A stretch of DNA of 64,000 nt from Virgibacillus profundi (GTDB lineage Bacteria > Bacillota > Bacilli > Bacillales > Amphibacillaceae). The DNA is taken from assembly GCF_002287375.1 (NCBI RefSeq), contig NZ_NPOA01000005.1:62001-126000 (forward strand), written 5' to 3'. The notes below the pieces were generated by a model that was not told where the DNA came from, made no database searches, and saw only the letters and a list, made by a program, of their open reading frames with translations. Positions 29,047-39,871 of this stretch are shown piece after piece (within the stretch, counting starts at the first letter, position 1; each line of letters starts with the position of its first letter). The position numbers and the translations under genes were made by a program.

Positions 29047-32000
29047 AAATACATCCATTAAGAAAATTCTTGTTATCGGATCAGGTCCAATAATCATTGG
29101 ACAGGCTGCAGAATTTGATTACTCCGGTACTCAAGCCTGCCAGGCCTTGAGAGAAGAAGGTTATACTGTTGTACTGGCAAACTCCAACCCGGCTACGATA
29201 ATGACTGACCATACTGTGGCAGACAAGGTCTATATGGAACCATTAACCGTTGAATTTTTAACAAAGATTATTCGCAAGGAACAGCCGGATGCACTGCTTC
29301 CGACACTTGGAGGGCAAACTGGGTTAAACTTGGCGGTTGCACTGGAAAGTACCGGTATTTTAGCAGAGTACAATGTAAATTTACTGGGGACATCCTTGGA
29401 TGCTATTCAAAAGGCAGAGGATCGTGAAAAATTCAGAGACCTGATGAATGAATTAAATGAGCCAGTACCTGACAGTCAGATTGTAAATACTGTAGAGGAA
29501 GCAAGTGAATTTGCAGCAGAAATTGGCTTTCCGCTAATCGTTCGTCCTGCATATACACTTGGTGGTACAGGTGGTGGCATGTGTAACAATGAAGAAGAAT
29601 TAAAACATATAACAGCAAATGGCCTATCACTATCGCCGGTTAATCAGTGTTTAATTGAAAGAAACATTGCAGGCTATAAAGAAATCGAATATGAGGTAAT
29701 GCGTGATAAAAAGGATCAGGCAATTGTAGTATGTAATATGGAAAATGTTGACCCGGTTGGAATTCATACAGGTGATTCGATTGTAGTAGCACCATCCCAG
29801 ACGTTAAGCGATCGGGAGAATCAATTGCTTCGTAATGCTTCCCTGAAAATAATTCGTGCGCTTGAAATTGAGGGTGGCTGTAATGTTCAGCTTGCACTGG
29901 ATCCAAATAGCTTTAATTATTATATTATCGAAGTTAACCCAAGGGTAAGTAGGTCTTCAGCACTGGCATCAAAAGCAACCGGTTATCCGATTGCAAAAAT
30001 GGCTGCTAAAATAGCAGTAGGTTTAACACTGGATGAAATTATAAATCCAATAACAGGAACAACCTATGCATTGTTTGAGCCTGCACTGGACTATGTTGTT
30101 ACAAAAATTCCGCGCTTCCCTTTTGATAAGTTTGTTACTGGTGACCGCAGTCTTGGAACACAGATGAAAGCAACAGGTGAGATTATGGCTATCGGACGGA
30201 ATTTTGAAGAGTCATTATTGAAAGGGATACGCTCACTTGATATAGGAACTGATGATCTTTGGTTAAGTAATTTAAAAGAGGCATCGAATGAGCAATTGGA
30301 AAAACGGCTGATAAAAGCTGATGATGAAAGAATTTTTGTTCTGGCAGAGTCACTAAGAAGAGGTATATCAACAGAGCAAATTTTCAAGCTAACAAAAATA
30401 GACCGATTTTTCCTGGTTAAATTGGAAAAACTCATTAAATTAGAAGAAGAATTAGTTCAGCATAAATTTTCAAAGGAATTATTGACTAAAGCTAAAAAAT
30501 CTGGCTTACCTGATACACAAATAGCACGTTTATGGAATGTTTCTGTTGACGAAATCTATGAACAAAGACAACAAGAAAAAATTACACCTGTTTATAAGAT
30601 GGTTGACACATGTGCAGCTGAGTTTGAATCAGTAACTCCATATTTTTATAGCAGCTATGAAGATGAAAATGAATCAATAAAATCCGACCATAAAAAAATA
30701 CTTGTATTGGGTTCAGGGCCGATCCGAATCGGTCAGGGGATCGAATTCGATTATGCAACGGTTCATTCGGTATTGGCAATTAAAGAAATGGGCTATGAAG
30801 CAATTATTATGAATAATAATCCGGAAACCGTTTCAACAGATTTCAGTATCTCTGACAAGCTTTATTTTGAACCATTGACATTGGAAGATGTTATGCATGT
30901 AGTAGAACTGGAACAGCCTGAAGGAGTTATCGTCCAATTTGGTGGACAAACAGCTATTAACCTAGCAGCAGGACTTGAAAGAAGAGGGGTAACCATATTA
31001 GGAACAGAACTGGAAGCAATCGATCGTGCGGAAGATCGTGATAAATTTGAAATACTGCTTGAGGAACTAAATTTATTACGTCCTAAAGGAAAAGCGGTGC
31101 TTAAGCTTGACCAGGCTCTCGACGTAGCAAACGATATTGGCTATCCGGTGTTGGTACGACCATCTTACGTAATCGGTGGAAGCAGAATGGAAATTGTTTA
31201 CGATGACGAGGAATTGCAATCATACTTGAAAAAATCGAATAACATCAATAATGAACATCCAATTCTAATAGACAAGTATATTACGGGAATTGAAGTGGAA
31301 GTTGATGCGATAAGTGATGGGGAAACAACAATTGTCCCCGGTATTATGGAACATATTGAACGTTCCGGTGTTCACTCAGGGGATTCGATTGCGGTTTATC
31401 CACCACAACGAATCAGTGAAAATGTGAAACAGAAATGTATGGATGCAGCCGGTCAAATTGCTAATGCCTTACATGTAAAAGGACTAATTAATATTCAATT
31501 TATCATTCGCAATGATGACGTTTATGTACTGGAGGTTAACCCCCGTGCAAGCAGGACAATTCCGTTCCTGAGTAAGATTACCGGTGTAACGATGGCGAAT
31601 ATTGCTACCAAGAGTATTTTAGGAACAAAGTTGGCAGATTTGGGCTATCAAACAGGAATTTTACCTGAAAATGATCAAGTATCCGTGAAAATCCCTGTAT
31701 TCTCCTTTGAGAAATTACGAAGTGTTGATACGATTCTTGGACCTGAAATGAAATCAACCGGTGAAGCTATAGGACATGACAAAACCTTGGAAAAGGCATT
31801 GTATAAAGGATTGGTTGCGTCAGGATTATCCATACCTCAGGAAGGTGCGGTACTTTTAACTGTAGCAGATAAAGATAAGGAAGAGGTACTGGAAATAGCT
31901 GATCGTTTTCATCAGCTTGGCTTTCAGCTGTACGCGACAAAAGGAACAGCTGCTTATGTCAAACAATCAGGTATCCCTGTAACAGAAGTTGCTAAGATAG

Positions 32001-32235
32001 GATCCTCTGAGCCCAATGTACTGTCCGTAATTAGAAATGGAAATGTACAGTTTGTAGTGAATACACTTAATTCCGGTAAAAAACCGAGATCAGACGGTTT
32101 TAAAATTCGCCGGGAAACTGTAGAGCATGGCATTGCCTGCTTAACTAGTCTGGATACAGCAAATGCGATCTTAAATGTGATTGATTCGACTACTTTCAGT
32201 GCCAAACCAATGACAAATAAAGAGGCTGTTAAACG

Positions 32236-32239
<4 letters not shown>
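29039..32239 (+). CDS. pyrAB: Carbamoyl phosphate synthase, large subunit
   Basis: Two tandem ATP-grasp halves make carboxyphosphate and then carbamoyl phosphate. 1066 residues (B. subtilis about 1070). Half 1 begins [20 protein letters not shown], half 2 begins [20 protein letters not shown] near residue 556, showing the internal duplication; each half has an EVNPR motif. The C-terminal MGS-like domain (about 930-1066) binds allosteric effectors. Overlaps pyrAA by 8 nt and pyrK by 4 nt. Equivalent to carB. Confidence 0.98.
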
Positions 32240-34601
<2,362 letters not shown>

Positions 34602-34618
<17 letters not shown>

Positions 34619-35216
34619 ACTCACAAGAGATCTATTAGAAATTAAAGCAGTACAAATAAATCCGGATAACTATTTCACCTGGACTTCTGGAATCAAATCA
34701 CCAATTTATTGTGATAACAGGCTAACCATGTCACATCCAGCAGTACGCAGAAAAATAACAGATGCATTTGTGAAGATCATCAAAGAAATGGATGAAAAAC
34801 CTGAAGTCATTGCAGGCTGTGCTACTGCTGGAATTCCCCATGCAGCATGGCTGGCTGAAAGACTTGATCTACCAATGGTGTATGTTCGTTCAAAACCAAA
34901 AGGACACGGTAAAGGAAATCAGATTGAAGGGGAATTTGAAAAAGGTGCGAAGATACTAGTAATAGAGGATCTCATTTCTACAGGGGGGTCATCCATTGAA
35001 GCAGCAAAAGCAGTGCAAAACCAAGGTGGGGAAGTACTTGGAGTCCTGGCTATTTTCACCTATGGATTACAAAAATCAGTTCAGGAATTTTCAGCAGCAA
35101 AAATTCCATTCCAAACTATTACAGGATTTGATCTATTAGTAGATGCTTTAGTCGAAGATGGTAAAATAACGAAGGAAGAGAAAAATGAATTATTGTTGTG
35201 GCGGAATAAAGTATAA
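34602..35216 (+). CDS. pyrE: Orotate phosphoribosyltransferase
   Basis: Transfers ribose 5-phosphate from PRPP to orotate. 204 residues, slightly shorter than B. subtilis PyrE (216). PRPP motif ILVIEDLISTGGSSIEAA and the substrate segment TSGIKSPIYCDNR; RSKPKGHGKGNQIEG is the mobile loop. The start ATG 34602 lies in the end of pyrF with AAGGAGTGGG upstream. Last gene of the operon; the nearest terminator is about 530 nt away, beyond a repeat element. Confidence 0.96.
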
Positions 35217-35236
35217 CTTAGGATGTTCGCCTGGAC

Positions 35237-35732
35237 TGGGACTGCGATTACTTTCCCCACCAAAAGGCTTATTGTAATCTGCTCCGTAGTCGATAGAAAA
35301 GACGACACAGTGAAAATTCATTTGCAAACGCTGGTTGAGAGCAAGGATTCGCTACGGAAATACATTTCGCTTTCCGCGGGCGGCTGGTGAGCCTTTCCTC
35401 CCGCAGGAGTCTTCAATGTATTTCCTCCGCTAGAATTGCGCTTTAAAACTTTGTTTAAATTTCTTGATTAATTTAAACAAATGCTTGCACATTTGTAGCG
35501 GTTGTTTGGAGTGGAGGACCGTTGACTCCTGCGGGAAAAGCACGTGTCTGAAGACCCCGCAGAGTGGGTTTCTCGAGGAGGCTGAAGCCGTGCCCGCGGA
35601 AAGTAACGGTCCGCAGCGGAAAACAACCAAGCGCATACGTCGTCTTCTATAGAAAATACGAAATTTAAAAAAGCAATAGTATTTTGGTGGGGCGAACGAA
35701 GTGCAGTCCCACAGTTTACGAAAAGAGCCTTA
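35237..35732. repeat. Long palindromic repeat element, copy 2
   Basis: About 495 bp. The right terminal repeat is intact (ends CGAAAAGAGCCTTA at 35732); the left terminal repeat survives only from TGGGACTGCG (35237). Left arm stem: GGAAATACATT (35356-35366) with AATGTATTTCC (35415-35425); this arm has lost about 33 nt of its interior. Right arm stem: GGACCGTT (35516-35523) with AACGGTCC (35605-35612), plus outer GGTTGTTT (35500-35507) with AAACAACC (35621-35628). It lies between pyrE and its only visible terminator. Confidence 0.9.
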
Positions 35733-35745
35733 ACCTAAAAAAACT

Positions 35746-35781
35746 AAAAAGAAATGACCCCAGTGAAGGTCATTTCTTTTT
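35746..35781. terminator. Bidirectional terminator (pyr operon / methyltransferase)
   Basis: AAAAAGAAATGACC (35746-35759) pairs with GGTCATTTCTTTTT (35768-35781). A/T tracts on both sides allow termination from pyrE and from the minus-strand methyltransferase, whose stop codon lies in the stem. Confidence 0.85.
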
Positions 35782-36534
35782 ACATAGCACCATCCACTCG
35801 TCAATTGTAAAGGAATGAATAGTTTCACCGGTAATTTCAATTTGATAGTATTCCTGTAAATCTTTTGTTGCGTCCAAAATAAATCTGCTGACTTTTTTTC
35901 TGTCATCTTCTTTATCAAGCGTACGATTTATCCACTCATCATATGGTAGTGTTTTCTTCCTGTTCTGGTGGTTGGTAACAGATAAATTATAATTGTTGAG
36001 AAGCTGTTTCCATTCTGAAATCCTCAATGAACGAACATGGCTGTAATCACGCATTTTCTCCAAAGTGTTAATAAACTCACCATATGGTAGGTTTTCGGAG
36101 ACTACATTGTCAATTAATAGAAATTTACCATCACGATTTAAAACGCGCTGCACCTCACTGATAAATCTTTCCGGGTGAGGAAAGTGATGTGCTGCGATTC
36201 TGCATGTTACAATGTCGCAGGAATTATCCAGAAAAGGCAGATTTTCAGCATCTGCAACCACATAGTCAATGTTAGTTAAGTTTGTTAAATGGGCTGCTGT
36301 GTTTTCAAGCATTGCTTTTGTAATATCTGTAGCAATTACTCTTTTTACAGAAGGTGATAGTTGTTTTGCTACATGACCGCCACCTGTTGCAATATCCAGA
36401 ACTGTCATATCCAGCTGAGGGTTCAGCCACTTTGTTAACATGGGCAGATCGCTTCCCTTGGAATGGGTACTGCTCGTAACATATTTGTCTTTACTTTTTG
36501 AGAACACTTCAACAACAACATCTTTTTCTTTCAA
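35770..36534 (-). CDS. SAM-dependent class I methyltransferase
   Basis: 254 residues from TTG 36534, 7 nt after GGAGGTG; the frame is open about 13 codons further upstream but without a ribosome binding site. Methyltransf_11-type motif I VLDIATGGGHVA, then TDITKAML, VVADAENLPF and CDIVTCRIAAHHF, as in the UbiE/YcgJ-like group. The substrate cannot be inferred. It is divergent from a LysR-type regulator 118 nt away, a typical regulator-target pairing. This region differs from B. subtilis, which has sulfate-assimilation genes after pyrE. Confidence 0.85.
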   Translation of the reverse strand: MKEKDVVVEVFSKSKDKYVTSSTHSKGSDLPMLTKWLNPQLDMTVLDIATGGGHVAKQLSPSVKRVIATDITKAMLENTAAHLTNLTNIDYVVADAENLPFLDNSCDIVTCRIAAHHFPHPERFISEVQRVLNRDGKFLLIDNVVSENLPYGEFINTLEKMRDYSHVRSLRISEWKQLLNNYNLSVTNHQNRKKTLPYDEWINRTLDKEDDRKKVSRFILDATKDLQEYYQIEITGETIHSFTIDEWMVLCKKK

Positions 36535-36587
36535 ACTAATACACCTCCAAATAAACTTTCTTATGTTTATCATATGTTTTCTAATGC

Positions 36588-36635
36588 AATAAGTAAAATA
36601 CTATTATATAATCAAAGGTGATAACTAATACTTAT
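36588..36635. promoter_or_regulatory. Divergent promoter region with inverted repeat
   Basis: Between the methyltransferase and LysR genes, AATAAGTA (36588-36595) and TACTTAT (36629-36635) form a spaced inverted repeat around a TATAAT (36607-36612, plus strand). LysR regulators usually bind such spaced dyads between divergent genes. No convincing -35 is seen on either strand. Confidence 0.35.
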
Positions 36636-36652
36636 AAAAAGGGGGAATTATA

Positions 36653-37513
36653 ATGAAAATAGATGATTATGCATTATTATTAAAATTAAATGAAGTTGGT
36701 ACAATTCGCGGTACTGCTAAAGCAATTTTAATTTCACAGCCGGCAGTAACACAACGTCTGAAATATATAGAAGAGCACTTCGGTCAGGAAATCTATATTC
36801 GAACACCGAAGCGGTTAAGGCTGACCCCAAGTGGTGAGTTGATTTTAAACCATGCAAAAGAAGTTATAGAAAGGGAGCAATCAATCAAAAATATGCTTGC
36901 TGAGTCAAGTAAAGAAGTTCAGGGTACCTTATCTATCGCCTGCTCCTCATTGATCAGTCAACGCTTTTTGCCGGCAATTTTAGGAGAGTATACCAATACA
37001 TTTCCTAAGGTAGCCATTGATCTGGTAACAGGAATAAGCGAAGATATTAAGCGTAACCATAAAAATTATCATGTTTGTATTATTCGTGGTGAAAAGCTGA
37101 AAGAAAGTACCTGTTTACGTTTATTTGATGATCCATTATATATTTTTGATACAGAGCCCTTTCCAGAAGGTAAATTGAAAGAACGCCCATTAGTTTCATT
37201 CAGCAGTGATGATAGTATGCATGAGCTTGTGGACAATTGGCTTTATTATCATCAAGACGAAATAAAGCCCATGAAAACAATTACAGTTGACCAAATTGAG
37301 ACATGCAAACAACTTATGAAACAGGGTTTAGGCATGGCTGTACTCCCTGAAAGTGTTTCAGGTACCATGAAGGAAGAATATCCTCATATTCCATTAATGC
37401 TCGAGAAAGAGCCAGTTACAAGAGATACATGGGTATGCTTTCAGGAAGGGGTAAGAAAACTTCCACAGGTTGATCGATTCATTAATGCTTTAACGAGTCA
37501 ATCCTTCCTCTAA
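36653..37513 (+). CDS. LysR-family transcriptional regulator
   Basis: 286 residues. The N-terminal winged helix-turn-helix (about 1-60: LLLKLNEVGTIRGTAKAILISQPAVTQRLKYIEEHFG) is followed by a coiled linker and a LysR substrate-binding domain (LSIACSSLISQRFLPAILGEY onward). ATG after AAAGGGGGAA. Effector and targets are unknown. Candidates are the divergent methyltransferase and the downstream Ohr-like gene, 63 nt away on the same strand. Confidence 0.92.
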   Translation: MKIDDYALLLKLNEVGTIRGTAKAILISQPAVTQRLKYIEEHFGQEIYIRTPKRLRLTPSGELILNHAKEVIEREQSIKNMLAESSKEVQGTLSIACSSLISQRFLPAILGEYTNTFPKVAIDLVTGISEDIKRNHKNYHVCIIRGEKLKESTCLRLFDDPLYIFDTEPFPEGKLKERPLVSFSSDDSMHELVDNWLYYHQDEIKPMKTITVDQIETCKQLMKQGLGMAVLPESVSGTMKEEYPHIPLMLEKEPVTRDTWVCFQEGVRKLPQVDRFINALTSQSFL

Positions 37514-37576
37514 TGTTTAACTTTCCTATTTTTGAGGAAAATACAAAATAGAACATATTTTAGAAGGAGTGTTTAC

Positions 37577-37996
37577 ATGAGTGAAGTAATTTTTACATCA
37601 AGTGCAACTGCAAAAAATGGACGGGACGGGCATGTTAAATCAGATGATGGGTTAATTGATTTGAAGTTGGTCAATCCGGCCAATAATAAAAAGGATACAG
37701 GTTCAAATCCGGAACAATTATTTGCTGCAGGCTATGCAGCTTGCTATGATGGAGCTTTACATCATGTTGCAAGGGAGCAAAAAAAGAAAATCAGTTCTGA
37801 AACTACAGCAGAAGTGGATTTTATGAAGGATCCTAAGGATAATGGCTTCAAGATTGGTGTTACATTAAATATATCTATTGAGGGAGTAAGCCCAGAAGAA
37901 GCAGAAGAGCTTGCTGAAGATGCGCATCAATTTTGCCCTTATTCCAAAGCAACAAGAGGAAATATCGAAGTGAAATTAAATCCAGTAGTCCAGTAA
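37577..37996 (+). CDS. Ohr-family organic hydroperoxide resistance protein
   Basis: Cysteine-based thiol peroxidase that reduces organic hydroperoxides. ATG 37577 after AAGGAGTG gives 139 residues, the usual Ohr/OsmC length. Both redox cysteines are present: Cys56 in GYAACYDGAL and Cys120 in HQFCPYSKATRGN. Ohr genes are commonly next to a MarR-type OhrR; here the neighbour is LysR-type instead. A strong terminator follows. Ohr versus OhrA/OhrB naming cannot be decided. Confidence 0.92.
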   Translation: MSEVIFTSSATAKNGRDGHVKSDDGLIDLKLVNPANNKKDTGSNPEQLFAAGYAACYDGALHHVAREQKKKISSETTAEVDFMKDPKDNGFKIGVTLNISIEGVSPEEAEELAEDAHQFCPYSKATRGNIEVKLNPVVQ

Positions 37997-38009
37997 TAGA
38001 ATTAAAAAT

Positions 38010-38049
38010 AAGACTGTCCCAAACAAATCATGTTGGGACAGTCTTTTTA
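38010..38049. terminator. Bidirectional terminator (ohr / rqcH)
   Basis: AAGACTGTCCCAA (38010-38022) pairs with TTGGGACAGTCTT (38033-38045), then T. It serves the Ohr gene on plus and rqcH on minus, whose coding sequence ends at 38047. Confidence 0.9.
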
Positions 38050-39759
38050 ATTCTTTTTTAATTTATCGATAAGCTGTTTGCCTGGTGTTACAAATAATGT
38101 CTTTTGATTATCATACGTAACATAACCTGGCTTTGCTCCATTTGGTTTTTTTACATGTCTTATTTTTGTATAATCAACAGGCACAGATGAAGAACTTTGA
38201 GATTTACTGAAATATGCTGCAATTTGTGCTGCTTCTATCAATGTTTCCTCATCAGGATCTTTGGATCTAATGATTACATGTGAACCTGGGATGTCTTTTG
38301 TATGAAGCCATATATCATCACGATGTGCAAGTTTTGTTGTTACATATTCATTTTGTTTATTGTTTTTGCCTACAAGTATTGCCGTTCCATCTGTTGCCAC
38401 ATATTCTTCCGGTACTGGTTTCTTTGGTTTGTTTTTATTTTTTTTCTTTTGTTTTGTTTGCTTCTTAAGATAACCTTCCTCTCGAAGTTCCTCGCGGATT
38501 TCTTCGATATCAGCAACGCTAGCCACATCAATCTGTTGCAATAATTGATCCAAATAAGAAATTTCCTCTTTTGTTCTAAGGATTTCCTTTTCAACAACTT
38601 TTTTTGATGTTTTTAATTTTTGATAGGTTTTGTAAAAGCTTTGAGCGTTTTCACTAGGTGTTTTATTCGGATTTAATTCGATTGTCATTTCATTTTGTTC
38701 AGGATCATAATAATCAACAACCGAAATAGTTGAATCACCCTGTTTGACCAAATGCATATGTGCAGTTAGCAGTTCACCTAATTTTTGATAGCGATCTGCA
38801 CCCTCAGCCTTTTTAATTGTCTGCTGATGCTTTTTCATTTTCCTTTCATTTTTATTTTTCTCATTTTTAATAAAGCGATATAAATCCTTGGCCTGCTGCT
38901 TCACACGGTCACGTTCTGCTTTACCTGAATAAAATTGATCCAGCATTTTATTTGTAGATGCAAACGTTTCTTTTTCACCTGCAAAAGATGTGATTGGGAG
39001 AACATGAAATTCCTCTTTTTTATTTCGGTAAATTGCTGGTGTATATTGATGGTTGATTATCTGACTCTGGATTTCACTGAAGCTTTCCTGATAGACCTTT
39101 GATGATCCCAGGTTTGCTCGGCTTTTAATTTCATTTGCTATGAAAGGCGAGAATCCGATAAGCATTCCCACTATTTGTGAATCAACTTTCCCTGTATTGA
39201 AATCAAGTTTTTTTATAAAAGTTTCCCCATCAATTTCCAAAGGATTTATTTTATCCTGCATTGGAGGAAGCTTGTATTCATGGCCAGGAAGAATTGTCCT
39301 ATGCCTGTTTTGAGCCATTGACACATGCTTCAAACTATCAATAATATGACCTTTTTCTTTATCGATCAGCATGACATTACTATGTTTTCCCATTAATTCC
39401 ACAACTAAGGTCTTCTGAGTAATATCCCCGATTTCATTTCTTGCTTTCATTTTAAACGTTATAATTCTTTCCATCCCAAATTGTTCAATGTCCTCAATAA
39501 TTGCCCCTGTTAGATGTTTCCTTAGAACCATGCAAAACATTGGTGGTTCCTGAGGGTTTTTATAGGAGTCATCTGTAATATGAAATCGTGCATAGGTTGG
39601 ATGAATTGAAAATAATAATGTATGGTTTTTCCCCTGACTTCGAATGGTGAATACAAGTTCTGTTAGTGTTGGCTGATAAATTTTCGTTATTTTTCCTGGA
39701 ATTAATGTATTTTTTAATTCTTCTGTTACGGAACGTGTAACAATACCATCAAACGGCAT
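38047..39759 (-). CDS. rqcH: Ribosome-associated quality control protein RqcH (NFACT family)
   Basis: 570 residues. Binds stalled 50S subunits with tRNA-Ala and drives C-terminal alanine tailing of incomplete peptides; older annotation is fibronectin-binding protein YloA. NFACT-N domain (MPFDGIVTRSVTEEL, LRKHLTGAIIEDIEQFG), a helix-hairpin-helix region, a long Lys-rich coiled coil (about 290-450) and the NFACT-R domain (YVATDGTAILVGKNNKQNEY, DIWLHTKDIPGSHVIIRS). ATG 39759 is close after GAGGTGATC. Divergent from the P-type ATPase. Confidence 0.95.
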   Translation of the reverse strand: MPFDGIVTRSVTEELKNTLIPGKITKIYQPTLTELVFTIRSQGKNHTLLFSIHPTYARFHITDDSYKNPQEPPMFCMVLRKHLTGAIIEDIEQFGMERIITFKMKARNEIGDITQKTLVVELMGKHSNVMLIDKEKGHIIDSLKHVSMAQNRHRTILPGHEYKLPPMQDKINPLEIDGETFIKKLDFNTGKVDSQIVGMLIGFSPFIANEIKSRANLGSSKVYQESFSEIQSQIINHQYTPAIYRNKKEEFHVLPITSFAGEKETFASTNKMLDQFYSGKAERDRVKQQAKDLYRFIKNEKNKNERKMKKHQQTIKKAEGADRYQKLGELLTAHMHLVKQGDSTISVVDYYDPEQNEMTIELNPNKTPSENAQSFYKTYQKLKTSKKVVEKEILRTKEEISYLDQLLQQIDVASVADIEEIREELREEGYLKKQTKQKKKNKNKPKKPVPEEYVATDGTAILVGKNNKQNEYVTTKLAHRDDIWLHTKDIPGSHVIIRSKDPDEETLIEAAQIAAYFSKSQSSSSVPVDYTKIRHVKKPNGAKPGYVTYDNQKTLFVTPGKQLIDKLKKN

Positions 39760-39778
39760 ATGATCACCTCATGCTTTA

Positions 39779-39787
39779 ATTATAGCA
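39779..39787 (-). promoter_or_regulatory. Candidate extended -10 promoter of rqcH
   Basis: On the minus strand this reads TGCTATAAT, an exact extended -10. It is 20 nt before the rqcH start, so the leader would be very short but would still include the ribosome binding site. Confidence 0.35.
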
Positions 39788-39871
39788 TTTTTTAGGACAA
39801 GTCTGCATAGATATTCATAAGAGAAATAATAAACGGGAAAAAAGACTTCAGCTAATTTGGAGGAATGCAGT

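Noticed and set aside
35430-35652. Short open frames on both strands after pyrE
   Set aside because: They are translations of repeat copy 2; the same kind of frame appears in copies 1 and 3 in different phases, as expected for non-coding repeats.
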